Part shown: positions 9,573 through 18,091 of the stretch, in pieces | Numbering within the stretch: position 1 is the first letter of the stretch | Layout of the letters: every line of letters starts with the position of its first letter | Source of the DNA: DASPHG01 sp963748315 | GTDB taxonomy: Bacteria > Actinomycetota > Thermoleophilia > Solirubrobacterales > Thermoleophilaceae | DNA: 64,000 nucleotides | Reading direction: 5' to 3' | Assembly (NCBI GenBank): GCA_963748315.1 | Contig: CAVVIK010000010.1 | Span: 382,825 to 446,824 of the forward strand | Made by a program: the position numbers and the translations under genes | The notes under the pieces: model-generated | What the model was told of the DNA's origin: nothing | The model's input: the letters and a program-made list of their open reading frames with translations, nothing else | Databases searched by the model: none

Positions 9573-9575
9573 GCT
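9570..9575 (+). promoter_or_regulatory. Candidate -10 box of the NTF2-like gene (leaderless)
   Basis: TAGGCT overlaps the trpA stop codon and ends 7 nt before the ATG at 9583. No Shine-Dalgarno sequence is present. Confidence 0.5.
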
Positions 9576-9582
9576 CCCAGCC

Positions 9583-10083
9583 ATGCCGCGTACCGCCGAA
9601 GAGACAGTTCGTTCGTACTTCGATGCCGTGATCGCCTGTGACCCGGAGGCCATGGCCGAGCACTGGGCCGAGGACGGGATCGAGGAGATCCTGCCTGTCG
9701 GCATCTTCCGCGGGCCGGAAGAGGTGAAGGCCTGGTTCACCGAGCTCTTCACCGCGGTCCCGGACTTCGAGATGACGCTCGACCGCGTGCTTGCGCACGA
9801 CAACGACGTGCTCGTGCAGTGGCGGATGAACGGCACGTTCAGCGGGGGTCCACTGATGGGAATCGATCCGACCGGCCGCCGGATCGAGATGCGCGGCCTC
9901 GACTGGCTCGAGGTCAAGGACGAAAAGGTCGTCCGCAACACAGCCTTCTCGGACGGCATGGCGCTTGCGCGCGGGATGGGGTTGATCCCGCCGCAGGACT
10001 CGGCCGCGGAAAAGGCGATGTTCGCCGCCTTCAACGCGTTCACGAAGGCACGCGGCGCGGTCTCTGACGTACTGTCCCGCTAG
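9583..10083 (+). CDS. NTF2-like / SnoaL-type domain protein
   Basis: 166 residues with the cone-shaped alpha+beta NTF2/SnoaL pattern: TVRSYFDAVIACDPEAMAEH, then FRGPEEVKAWFTELFTAVPD, then WRMNGTFSGG and DWLEVKDEKVVRNTAF. Relatives include polyketide cyclases, isomerases and ligand-binding proteins, so no reaction can be assigned. It follows trpA but has its own -10-like box. A 59-residue membrane protein gene follows directly. Confidence 0.8.
   Translation: MPRTAEETVRSYFDAVIACDPEAMAEHWAEDGIEEILPVGIFRGPEEVKAWFTELFTAVPDFEMTLDRVLAHDNDVLVQWRMNGTFSGGPLMGIDPTGRRIEMRGLDWLEVKDEKVVRNTAFSDGMALARGMGLIPPQDSAAEKAMFAAFNAFTKARGAVSDVLSR
10070..10075 (+). promoter_or_regulatory. Candidate -10 box of the 59-residue membrane protein gene
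   Basis: TACTGT lies within the 3' end of the preceding gene and ends 8 nt before the ATG at 10084. Confidence 0.4.
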
Positions 10084-10263
10084 ATGACGATCCTCGTCGC
10101 CCTCACGATCGGGCTGGTCTGGTGGGTCTGCGCCTGGGCACTCGGCGTGAAGTCATTCGACGCCTTCATGGTCACGGCGCTGATCGTCGTGATCGCCGCC
10201 GCCTGGTACGTCGCCCGACCCTACGTCCAGAGCTTCTTGAGCCGTGGCGAGCAGGTCGGCTGA
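10084..10263 (+). CDS. Small two-helix membrane protein (59 residues)
   Basis: The ATG directly follows the TAG of the NTF2-like gene. The product begins MTILVALTIGLVWWVCAWA and has two hydrophobic segments (about 2-20 and 28-45). A short basic tail ends in SFLSRGEQVG. Codon use resembles its neighbours and a TACTGT box precedes it. The stop overlaps a long palindrome that probably ends transcription. The function is unknown; short YggT-like or DUF-type membrane proteins look similar. Confidence 0.65.
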   Translation: MTILVALTIGLVWWVCAWALGVKSFDAFMVTALIVVIAAAWYVARPYVQSFLSRGEQVG

Positions 10264-10295
10264 TTTCTAAAGGGGGTCAGACCCCCTTTAGAAAT
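10263..10295. repeat. Perfect palindrome of the GGGGTCAGACCCC family; likely bidirectional terminator
   Basis: 15-bp perfectly complementary arms (10263-10277 and 10281-10295) flank a 3-nt loop. The arm reads ATTTCTAAAGGGGGT. It fills the gap between two convergent genes (59-residue membrane protein and pfkA), so transcripts from both sides form the same hairpin. The GGGGTCAGACCCC core recurs twice near 23.0 kb, so it is also a dispersed repeat. Confidence 0.85.
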
Positions 10296-10297
10296 GG

Positions 10298-11326
10298 CTA
10301 GCCGAAGAACGCCTCGGCGACGGCGAAGTCCTCCGGCGGGACCGTCTTGAGCGACGCCACGGCGTCCGCCAGCGGCACGAGCTCGATGCTCGTCCCGCGC
10401 AGCGCGGTCATCGTGCCCCACCGGCCCTCGGTCGCCGCGTCGATCGCAGCGGTCCCGCAGCGCGTGGCGAGCACGCGGTCGAACGCCGTCGGCGTGCCGC
10501 CGCGCTGGACATGCCCGAGCACGGTTGCGCGCGTCTCGAAGCCCGTTCGCGCCTCGACCTCGCGCTCGAGCACCTGCCCGATCCCGCCGAGCCGCTCGTG
10601 GCCGAACTCGTCCTTCTCGCCGCCCAGCGTCGCGAGTGTGCCCTCGAGCGGGGTCGCTCCCTCGGCGGCCACGACGATCGAGAAGTAGCGCCCGCGCTCG
10701 TGGCGGCGCTTGAGATGGGTGCAGACGTTCTCGATGTCGAACGGCCGCTCGGGGATGAGGATCACGTCGGCGCCGCCCGCGATCCCGGAGTGCAGGGCGA
10801 TCCACCCGGCGTGGCGGCCCATCACCTCGACCACGAGCACGCGGTTGTGGCTCTCGGCTGTCGTGTGGAGGCGGTCGATCGCGTCGGTCGCGACTTGCAC
10901 CGCGGTGTCGAACCCGAACGTCAGGTCCGTCCCGTTCAGGTCGTTGTCGATCGTCTTCGGCAGGCCGAGCACCGGGACCCCCGCTTCGTGCAGCTTCTGG
11001 GCGGCCCCGAGCGTGTCCTCGCCGCCGATCGCGATCAGGCCGTCGAGCGAGAGCTTCTCCATGTTGTCTCGGATTCGCTCGAGCCCGTCGTCGTGCCCCA
11101 GCGGGTTGGTCCGGGACGAGCGGAGGATCGTGCCACCGCGCGGCAGGATGCCGCGCACCGCGTCGATCGTCAGGTCCATCCACTCGCCTTCGATCGGGCC
11201 CCGCCAGCCGTGCAGGAAGCCGATCAGCTCGTGGCCGTGGCCGTCCACGCCCTTGCGCACGATCGCCCGAATCGCGGCGTTTAGCCCGGGGCAGTCGCCG
11301 CCTCCTGTGAGGACGCCGAAGCGCAC
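10298..11326 (-). CDS. pfkA: 6-phosphofructokinase, PfkA family, PPi-type active-site residues
   Basis: Phosphorylates fructose 6-phosphate, the committed step of glycolysis. 342 residues. LTGGGDCPGLNA forms the N-terminal phosphate-donor loop. PKTIDND carries the catalytic Asp, followed by EVMGRHAGW. The donor-site motif is GGEDT with D104, and K124 precedes TIDND. In this family Gly at 104 and 124 goes with ATP, while Asp104/Lys124 is typical of PPi-dependent actinobacterial enzymes, so PPi use is inferred. The GTG at 11326 is chosen because TAACGT ends 6 nt upstream and the protein then starts exactly at the family N-terminus. Confidence 0.92.
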   Translation of the reverse strand: MRFGVLTGGGDCPGLNAAIRAIVRKGVDGHGHELIGFLHGWRGPIEGEWMDLTIDAVRGILPRGGTILRSSRTNPLGHDDGLERIRDNMEKLSLDGLIAIGGEDTLGAAQKLHEAGVPVLGLPKTIDNDLNGTDLTFGFDTAVQVATDAIDRLHTTAESHNRVLVVEVMGRHAGWIALHSGIAGGADVILIPERPFDIENVCTHLKRRHERGRYFSIVVAAEGATPLEGTLATLGGEKDEFGHERLGGIGQVLEREVEARTGFETRATVLGHVQRGGTPTAFDRVLATRCGTAAIDAATEGRWGTMTALRGTSIELVPLADAVASLKTVPPEDFAVAEAFFG

Positions 11327-11332
11327 GGGCGC

Positions 11333-11368
11333 CACGTTAGCCGTCCCGATGGGCGGCGGACCTACAAT
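11333..11368. promoter_or_regulatory. Divergent leaderless promoters of pfkA and a binding-protein gene
   Basis: On the minus strand TAACGT (11338-11333) lies 6 nt before the pfkA GTG. On the plus strand TACAAT (11363-11368) lies 7 nt before the TTG at 11376. Fewer than 50 bp separate the two start codons. Confidence 0.5.
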
Positions 11369-11375
11369 CGCGGCC

Positions 11376-12600
11376 TTGCCGCTGAAGGTGACAGCCGTGC
11401 TCTCGCTGGCGCTGCTCGCGGGGTGCGGAGGAAGCGGCAGCGACGACCGACCGGAGCCGGTCCAGAGCAAGACGCTCGCCGTCTACTCCAGCCTCCCGCG
11501 AAGCGGCGGCTCGCAGGCGATAGGCGACGCGGTCGCCGCGGGGCAGCGGCTCGCGCTGGCCGACGCCGGCGGGCGCGTTGGAGAGCACCCGATCGAGCTC
11601 GTTGAGCTCGACAGCGCGGAGGCGGACGAACGCGACTGGGATCCCGATCGGGTGGCGGAGAACGCGGACGAGGCCGCCGACGATCCCGCGGCGATCGCCT
11701 ATCTCGGCGAGCTCGAGCTCGGGGCATCAGCAGTCTCGCTGCCCGTCACGAATGACGAGTCGATCCTGCAGGTCTCGCCCACCGACGGCCTCTCTAGCCT
11801 GACCGTGCCTCAATCCGGGCCCGGCGCGGGGCCGGAGCGCTTCTACACCGAGGATGCGCGCAACTTCCTTCGGCTCGTGCCGCCGGACTCGGCACAGGCG
11901 GGCCCGATCGTCGCCGTCGCTCGCCAGACCGGTGCCGCGACGCTCGCGATCGCACACGATGGCGGCATCTTCGGCCGCCAGCTGGCAGGTGGAGTCGAGC
12001 AGGCGGCGGTCGACCAGGGGGTGGAGCTGACCAACGTGGAGCGGATCGAGCCCGAGCTCGACGAGGCGCCGAACCTGGCCGCCGACCTCGCGGAGGGCCG
12101 TCCCGACGCGGTGATCTACCTCGGGATCGGGGGCGACCCGGGCGCCACCATGCTCGCGGCCATGGCGGACCCCGCGCTCGCCGGCACACCGCTGATCGGC
12201 GCCGCTCCGCTGGCCACCCCCGATGCGCTGCCGCCGGGCGAGCCGGTGCAGCCACTGCCCGTCGTGACCCCGATGCTGCCGGCGCGTCAGTACCCGGCCA
12301 AGGGCCGGCGGATCCTCGCTCGGATCGCGCGGGCGGAGGGTGCGGTACCCGCCGGTCGAGGCCCTGTACGGCTACGAGTCGATGCGGGTTGTGCTCCGGG
12401 CGCTCCGTGCGGCCGGAAAGGACGCGACCGACAGGGTGGCGGTGATCGATGCCGCCCGCAGCCATGGGCCGGACGGCTCCGTCATCGGGCGATACCGGTT
12501 CGACCGGCGCGGCGACACGACGCGCAGCCGGCTCGCGCTCTATGACGTCGAGCGCGGCGAGCTCGACTACCGCGGGCCGGCGCCCGGCTCGGGCCGCTAG
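11376..12600 (+). CDS. Branched-chain amino-acid ABC transporter binding lipoprotein (frameshifted)
   Basis: A type I periplasmic-binding-fold lipoprotein of the LivJ/LivK kind. The signal peptide ends in the lipobox LLAGC. LAVYSSLPRSGG, YLGELELGASAVSLPVTN and LQVSPTDG match the paralogue at 13632. Near 12335 the frame moves by one base: RARAEGA continues in the next frame as YPPVEALYGYESM and runs to a proper stop at 12600. One extra base explains it. The TTG start is chosen because it follows TACAAT by 7 nt and places the signal peptide correctly. An assembly error and a recent mutation are both possible. Confidence 0.82.
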
Positions 12601-12602
12601 CC

Positions 12603-13526
12603 GTGCGGGTGGAGCGCGAGCGCCACCCGGCGCGCGGCTACGCCCTCGCCGCGGCCGCAGCCGCGATGTGGGCCCTCAACGGCAGCATGGCGCGCTACCT
12701 GCTGGACGACGGCATCGGCCCGTTCGAGCTGTCCGAGATGCGCTCGCTCGGCTCGTGGGTGATCCTCTTGGTCGCACTGGCCGTCACGCGTCCGCAGCTC
12801 CTCAGGGTGGAGCGCGACGAGCTGCCGGCGCTCGCATTCCTGGGCGTCGCGGGGCTGGCAGCGGTCCACGCGTGCTACTTCGCGGCGATCGAGCGGCTCG
12901 ACATCGGGCCGGCGGTGACGATCCAGTACCTCGCACCCCTGCTGCTCCTTGTCTGGCTCCGCGTCGTCCACGGGCGCCGCCTGGCGACCGGCCTCTGGGG
13001 CGCCGTTCTCCTGTCCGCCGCAGGTTGCTTCTTCGTGGTGCGCGCCTATGACGCGAGTGCCCTGGACGCGGCTGGCGTCGCGGCAGCGTTCGGCGCCGCG
13101 ATTTCGTTCGCGATCTACATGGTCGGCTCGGAGCGCGCGGGTCACCGCCACGAGCCTGTGACGACGCTGTTCTGGGCATTTGGCTTCGCCAGCCTCTTCT
13201 GGGCCTTCGCTGCGCCGTGGTGGAACTTCCCGTTCGGCGAGCTCGATTCGGCCCGCAACCTCCTGCTCGCCGCGGGGGTGGTGATCGTGGGCACGCTGCT
13301 GCCGTTTATCTGCATGGTCGCGGCGCTCAGGCACCTGCCGGCACCCCGCGCCGGGGTGGTGGCGACGCTCGAGCCGGTGCTCGCCGCCGTCTTCGCCTGG
13401 GTGATCCACGACGAGGCCCTGGCGGCCGTTCAGATCGCCGGCGGCATGGCCGTCGTGGCGGCTGTGGCGTGGGTGCAATCGCGGCGCCCGGACCTGGAGG
13501 CGGAGCTGGCCCCTGTACGTGGTTGA
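12603..13526 (+). CDS. EamA/DMT-superfamily transporter
   Basis: 307 residues with about ten hydrophobic helices and two EamA repeats. The first begins YALAAAAAAMWALNGSMARYL; the second includes LDAAGVAAAFGAAISFAIYM. The end of the second repeat has PAPRAGVVATLEPVLAAVFA, the typical end-of-EamA motif. The start is GTG, 2 nt after the stop of the binding-protein gene. Such proteins export amino acids or metabolites; the substrate is unknown. Confidence 0.88.
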   Translation: MRVERERHPARGYALAAAAAAMWALNGSMARYLLDDGIGPFELSEMRSLGSWVILLVALAVTRPQLLRVERDELPALAFLGVAGLAAVHACYFAAIERLDIGPAVTIQYLAPLLLLVWLRVVHGRRLATGLWGAVLLSAAGCFFVVRAYDASALDAAGVAAAFGAAISFAIYMVGSERAGHRHEPVTTLFWAFGFASLFWAFAAPWWNFPFGELDSARNLLLAAGVVIVGTLLPFICMVAALRHLPAPRAGVVATLEPVLAAVFAWVIHDEALAAVQIAGGMAVVAAVAWVQSRRPDLEAELAPVRG

Positions 13527-13559
13527 GGTTGAGCGTAAATGGTGCTTGCGTTGCGCTCG

Positions 13560-13589
13560 TTGCCCAGGCGCCGGAAATACGGTTAGGAT
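13560..13589 (+). promoter_or_regulatory. Candidate sigma-70 promoter of the liv operon
   Basis: TTGCCC (13560-13565) and TAGGAT (13584-13589) are 18 nt apart. The predicted transcript has a leader of about 35 nt with a clear AGGAGGG (13620-13626) before the TTG start at 13632. It is one of the few leadered, Shine-Dalgarno-type genes here. Confidence 0.45.
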
Positions 13590-13631
13590 GCGGCGCGGTT
13601 GGAGTCGAACACTCTTCTTAGGAGGGACATT

Positions 13632-14921
13632 TTGCGAGTACGGTGGATTCTCGTCTGCCTTCTCGGAGCGCTCGCGTTGGGCGTTGCCGCGTGTGGGGAC
13701 GATGACGATGACGATGGCGGAGGTGGTGGCGGGACCACCGCGAGTAAGGATGTAACGGTGTACTCGAGCCTTCCGCTTCAGGGCACGACGCGAGAGAACT
13801 CTCTCGACGTCCAAAAGGGCGTTGAACTGGCCCTCGAGCAGCGGAACGGCAAGGCGGGCGCATGCACCGTCAGCTACGAGAAGCTCGACGATTCCACGGC
13901 GCAGGCCGGTGCGTGGGATCCGGGCGCGACCTCGGCGAACGCGCGTAAGGTCGTCAACGACGACAGCGCGATCGCTCTGATCGGCGAGTTCAACTCGGGT
14001 GCATCGGCGATCTCGATTCCGATCACCAACGAGGCCGGTCTCCTACAGGTCAGCCCGGCGAACACCGCGCTCGAGTTGACGAAGGACGCGGGCCCGGACG
14101 ATGCGGGCGCGCCGGAGAAGTACTACCCGGCGGGTACTCGTACCTACGGGCGTGTCGTGCCTGCCGACCACATCCAGGGCTCGGCCCAGGCCGAGTGGAT
14201 GGCCGAGGAGGGCGTCAAGAAGCTGTACGTCCTCGACGACAAGCAGGTGTACGGCATCGGTGTCGCCAAGACGACGGGCGACGCGGCCGAGCTGAACGGC
14301 ATCGAGGTCGTCGGCACGGACTCGATCGACCCCAAGGCGGCGAACTACCGGTCGCTCGCGTCGAAGATCAGTGATTCGGGCGCGGACGCGGTGTTCTTCG
14401 GCGGCATCACCGCCAACAACGCGGTCCAGCTGTACAAGGACCTCGGCGCGGCACTGCCGGACGCCACTCTGTGGGGCCCGGACGGCGTCGCCGAGTCGGC
14501 GTTCACGAACGACATCCCGGCGGATGTCGCGGAGCGGACCTACCTCACGGTCGCGACGATTCCGCAGAAGGACTACCCGCCGGCCGGCCAGAAGTTCTAC
14601 AAGGACTTCCAGGCCAAGTACGACCAGAAGGTCATTCAGCCGTACGCCATCTACGGGTTCGAGGCCATGGACGTGATTCTCGACTCGATGGAGCGCGCCG
14701 GCGACTCCTGCAACGACAGGCAGGCCGTCGTCGACGAGTTCTTCAACACGGAAGGCAAGGAGGGCGTGACGGGCACGTACGACATCGACGACGACGGCGA
14801 TGTCAACCTGAGCCAGTTCGGCCGTTACCGGATCGAGAACGGCGAGCTGAACGAGGGCATCACCGTTGACGTTTCGCAGGACAGCAACGGCAACCCGCTC
14901 GGCGGCGGCGGGGGCGGCTGA
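13632..14921 (+). CDS. Branched-chain amino-acid ABC transporter binding lipoprotein
   Basis: The extracytoplasmic receptor of the Liv importer encoded downstream, about 429 residues. The signal peptide RWILVCLLGALALGVAACG has a lipobox Cys, followed by an Asp run and a Gly-rich linker. The Peripla_BP_6 fold is indicated by VTVYSSLPLQGT, IGEFNSGASAISIPITNEAG, LYVLDDKQVYG and QPYAIYGFEAMD. TTG at 13632 is preferred over the upstream TTG at 13599 because AGGAGGG ends 5 nt before it and the signal peptide starts there. A strong hairpin follows the gene. Confidence 0.93.
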   Translation: MRVRWILVCLLGALALGVAACGDDDDDDGGGGGGTTASKDVTVYSSLPLQGTTRENSLDVQKGVELALEQRNGKAGACTVSYEKLDDSTAQAGAWDPGATSANARKVVNDDSAIALIGEFNSGASAISIPITNEAGLLQVSPANTALELTKDAGPDDAGAPEKYYPAGTRTYGRVVPADHIQGSAQAEWMAEEGVKKLYVLDDKQVYGIGVAKTTGDAAELNGIEVVGTDSIDPKAANYRSLASKISDSGADAVFFGGITANNAVQLYKDLGAALPDATLWGPDGVAESAFTNDIPADVAERTYLTVATIPQKDYPPAGQKFYKDFQAKYDQKVIQPYAIYGFEAMDVILDSMERAGDSCNDRQAVVDEFFNTEGKEGVTGTYDIDDDGDVNLSQFGRYRIENGELNEGITVDVSQDSNGNPLGGGGGG

Positions 14922-14936
14922 GCACATCGTGAGCAT

Positions 14937-14965
14937 GGGCCCCGGGGAGGCGTTCCCCGGGGCCC
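14937..14965 (+). terminator. Strong hairpin between the binding-protein gene and the permease gene
   Basis: 12-bp perfect G+C-rich arms (14937-14948 and 14954-14965, arm GGGCCCCGGGGA) with a 5-nt loop and no T-tract. The position suggests partial termination or mRNA stabilisation, which would give more binding protein than permease. This is common in ABC importer operons. Confidence 0.7.
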
Positions 14966-14998
14966 GGCTCGCTTCTCCGGCCGGCTAGGAGGGCATAG

Positions 14999-16108
14999 AT
15001 GGAGGCCGCGACAACTGCACTCGAGCGAACGCCGCTCCAGCGCCGCATCATCGAGCGGGCGCGTGCGTGGGTCGATCGCTGGGGGCTGATCATCGTGCTG
15101 CTGGCATTGCCCGTCACGTGCGCCATCGGCGACCTCACGGACGCGGAGAAGCTCGCCTTCATCACCTTCAACGGCCCGGAGGAGAACGACCTCTCGCGGC
15201 TCGTCAGCAACCTCAAGGACGGGCTCTCGAACGGCGCGATCTGGGCGCTGATAGCGCTCGGGTACACGCTGGTCTACGGGATCATCCAGCTGATCAACTT
15301 CGCCCACGGCGAGCTCTTCATGATCGGATCGTTCACCGCCGTCGGGCTCTACTCGACGTTCGGCCTGACGCCCGGGACCGCGGCGATGGGCCTCTTTTTC
15401 GGTCTGCTGGCGGTCCTCGTGGTCACGATGATCACCAGCGGAATCCTCAACGCGATGATCGAGCGCGTCGGCTACCGGCCGTTACGTAGCGCGCCGAAGC
15501 TGGCTCCGCTCATCACGGCGGTCGGCTTCTCGTTCATCCTCCAGAACGTCGGCATCCTGTGGCTGGGGCCGGCGCAGCAGGCCGCGCCGGACCTGATCGA
15601 GTCGCAGAAGGAGCTCTTTGAGATCGCCGGCGTCTCCATCACCCAGGGGGACGTGCTCGCTGTCGCGGCCACCGTCCCGCTGCTGCTGCTTCTGGGCGCG
15701 TTCGTCACGCGCAGCCGCATGGGCAAGGCGATGCGCGCGACCGCGCAGGACCCGGAGGCCGCGCGCCTGATGGGCATTAACGTGGACACCACGATCTCGT
15801 TCACGTTCATCCTGGGCGGGCTGATGGCCGGCGCGGCCGGCCTGATATACGCGCTCTACCAGACCACGATCTGGTACTTCCAGGGCTTCGCGGCGGGCCT
15901 GATCGCGTTCACCGCGGCCGTCATGGGTGGCATCGGCAGCCTCCAGGGCGCCGTGCTGGGCGGGGTCATCATCGGCTGCATCCAGCAGATCTCGGACAAC
16001 CGGATCGGCGGCGAGTGGACCCCGGCGGTCGTGTTCGCCTACCTCGTGCTGATCATGGTCTTCAAGCCGCAGGGACTGCTCGGAGAGCAGACGCGGGAGG
16101 CCGGATGA
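14999..16108 (+). CDS. livH: Branched-chain amino-acid ABC transporter permease LivH
   Basis: 369 residues, one of the two membrane subunits of the Liv importer. A soluble N-terminal extension with one helix (about 25-42) precedes eight or so helices. Family motifs include GYTLVYGIIQLINFAHGELF and ATAQDPEAARLMGINVDTTI, the EAA-like loop that contacts the ATPases. A TAGGAGGG Shine-Dalgarno sequence lies just before the ATG. The stop overlaps the livM start. Confidence 0.93.
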   Translation: MEAATTALERTPLQRRIIERARAWVDRWGLIIVLLALPVTCAIGDLTDAEKLAFITFNGPEENDLSRLVSNLKDGLSNGAIWALIALGYTLVYGIIQLINFAHGELFMIGSFTAVGLYSTFGLTPGTAAMGLFFGLLAVLVVTMITSGILNAMIERVGYRPLRSAPKLAPLITAVGFSFILQNVGILWLGPAQQAAPDLIESQKELFEIAGVSITQGDVLAVAATVPLLLLLGAFVTRSRMGKAMRATAQDPEAARLMGINVDTTISFTFILGGLMAGAAGLIYALYQTTIWYFQGFAAGLIAFTAAVMGGIGSLQGAVLGGVIIGCIQQISDNRIGGEWTPAVVFAYLVLIMVFKPQGLLGEQTREAG

Positions 16109-17271
16109 GCCTGGCGGTCATCCGGCGCCATCAGGACCTGGCGATAGCGCTCCTGCTGTTCGGGTTCGCGGCGTTCCTCCCGCTCTTCTTCGCCGAAGGT
16201 GCTCCGTTCATGGACGACTCCGTGACGGCGCTCGCATACGTCGTGATGGCGCTGGGGCTCAACATCGTCGTCGGCTTCGCGGGACTGCTCGACCTCGGCT
16301 ACGTGGCGTTCTTCGCGATCGGTGCCTACACGATCGGCTGGCTCGCGTCGGGGTTCGCCGACAGGATCAACGACGGCGAGGGGATCCACGTCGGCGTCAG
16401 CTCGTTCCTCGAGGCCCTGCCCGGGATCCACCTCAACTTCCTGCTGGTCATACTCGCGGCGATCATCACGGCGGCGATCGCGGGAGCTGTGATCGGGTTG
16501 CCCACCCTGCGCCTGCGCGGCGACTACATCGCGATCGTCACGCTCGCGTTCGGCGAGATCATCCGCGTCATAGCCCTGAACGGCAACGAGATCACGTTCG
16601 GCGACTACAAGCTCACCAACGGCGCGCAGGGCATCACGCCGGTGGACAAGATCGACCTCCCGTTCACGGAGCAGTTCACGTCGCTCAACCTGAGACCGTG
16701 GTACTGGACCGCGCTGGGGCTGGTGGCCCTCGTCTTGTTCGTGAACTTCCGGCTGCGTGACTCGCGCCTCGGCCGAGCCTGGATCGCGCTTCGGGAGGAC
16801 GAGATCGCGGCCGCGAGCATGGGCGTCCCGCTGGTACGGACGAAGCTCCTCGCCTATGCGACAGGCGCGGCATTCGGCGGCATCTCCGGCGCGTTCCTGG
16901 GCTCCTACCTGAACACGGTGAACGCGGACCAGTTCCAGTTCTCGTTCTCGATCTTCGTGCTCGCGATGATCATCCTGGGCGGACTGGGCAACATCTGGGG
17001 CGTCGTACTGGGCGCGGTGGTCCTGTCGTTTGCGAACAACTACCTGATCCCGGACGTACTCAACCCGATCCCAGCTGATATCGGCCTCGACTTCGACCTC
17101 ACCTCGCTCAGCTTCGGGATCTTCGGCTTCCTGCTCGTGATCATGATGGTGCTCCGTCCCGAGGGCCTGCTTCCGGAGCGAAGACGCAAGCTCGAGATGG
17201 CGGGCATCGGAGCCGGCGACAAGGCGGGCGTCGGCGAGGAGCCCGAGGCGTTCTACGAGGTGCGCGCATGA
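16105..17271 (+). CDS. livM: Branched-chain amino-acid ABC transporter permease LivM
   Basis: 388 residues, the second membrane subunit. LGLNIVVGFAGLLDLGYVAF and GLPTLRLRGDYIAIVTLAFG are diagnostic. WIALREDEIAAASMGVPLVR is the ATPase-contact loop. ATG at 16105 is chosen because it overlaps the livH stop (ATGA) and gives the usual N-terminus. The C-terminus has a cytoplasmic tail of about 30 residues. It overlaps livG by 4 nt. Confidence 0.93.
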   Translation: MSLAVIRRHQDLAIALLLFGFAAFLPLFFAEGAPFMDDSVTALAYVVMALGLNIVVGFAGLLDLGYVAFFAIGAYTIGWLASGFADRINDGEGIHVGVSSFLEALPGIHLNFLLVILAAIITAAIAGAVIGLPTLRLRGDYIAIVTLAFGEIIRVIALNGNEITFGDYKLTNGAQGITPVDKIDLPFTEQFTSLNLRPWYWTALGLVALVLFVNFRLRDSRLGRAWIALREDEIAAASMGVPLVRTKLLAYATGAAFGGISGAFLGSYLNTVNADQFQFSFSIFVLAMIILGGLGNIWGVVLGAVVLSFANNYLIPDVLNPIPADIGLDFDLTSLSFGIFGFLLVIMMVLRPEGLLPERRRKLEMAGIGAGDKAGVGEEPEAFYEVRA

Positions 17272-18089
17272 GCGACGAGGCTCAGGTCACCGAGCCCGAG
17301 GAGCAGGCCGCGGGGCCGGACGGCGCGATCCTCCAGGCGCTATCGGTCACGAAGGCCTTCGGCGGTCTGACCGCGGTCGACGACGTCGAATTCGCAATCC
17401 CCGAGCGGTCGATCGTCTCGATCATCGGGCCGAACGGCGCGGGCAAGACCACCTTCTTCAACATGCTCACCGGCCTCTACCGGCCGACTACCGGGCGCAT
17501 CTACTTCCAGAACCGCGACATCACCTACGTGCGCCCGGATCGGATCCTCGCGCGCGGGATGGCCCGTACGTTTCAGAACATCCGCCTGTTCGCGACGATG
17601 TCGGCGCTCGAGAACGTACTCGTGGGCCAGCACGCGCGGCTGAAGGCGGGGCTCTTCCGCTCGATCGCGCGCACGCCGGGCGTACGCAAGGAGGAGCGCG
17701 AGGCGGGTGAGAAGGCGCGCGAGGTGCTCGAGTACGTCGGGCTGAGCCCCGAGAACATCGACGAGATGTCCGTGAACCTGTCGTACGGCGACCAGCGGCG
17801 CGTCGAGATCGCGCGGGCGCTCGCATCCGACCCGAGCTTGCTGCTGCTCGACGAGCCGACGGCGGGGATGAACCCGGAGGAGTCGAAGCGCCTGACCGAG
17901 TTCATGCGGAAGCTCCGCGACGACCGCGGCTTGACAATCCTCCTGATCGAGCACGACATGAAGGTCGTCATGGGCGTCTCGGAGCGGATCACCGTGCTCG
18001 ACCACGGCGAGAAGATCGCCGAGGGGTCGCCCGAAGAGGTCCGGAAGGATCCGCGCGTGATCGAGGCCTACCTGGGGAAGCAGGGCTAG
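17268..18089 (+). CDS. livG: Branched-chain amino-acid ABC transporter ATPase LivG
   Basis: 273 residues. Walker A is GPNGAGKTT (54-62). The ABC signature is LSYGDQRRVEIARAL, with the LSYG variant typical of LivG. Walker B is LLLLDEPTAGMNPEE, with the LivG-specific Asn-Pro insertion, and the switch His is in LIEHDM. A 22-residue acidic N-terminal extension precedes the domain. ATG overlaps the livM stop. Confidence 0.95.
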   Translation: MSDEAQVTEPEEQAAGPDGAILQALSVTKAFGGLTAVDDVEFAIPERSIVSIIGPNGAGKTTFFNMLTGLYRPTTGRIYFQNRDITYVRPDRILARGMARTFQNIRLFATMSALENVLVGQHARLKAGLFRSIARTPGVRKEEREAGEKAREVLEYVGLSPENIDEMSVNLSYGDQRRVEIARALASDPSLLLLDEPTAGMNPEESKRLTEFMRKLRDDRGLTILLIEHDMKVVMGVSERITVLDHGEKIAEGSPEEVRKDPRVIEAYLGKQG

Positions 18090-18091
18090 CC

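Noticed and set aside
13599..13631. TTG at 13599 as start of the binding lipoprotein
   Set aside because: It lies upstream of the AGGAGGG Shine-Dalgarno and would add charged residues before the signal peptide.
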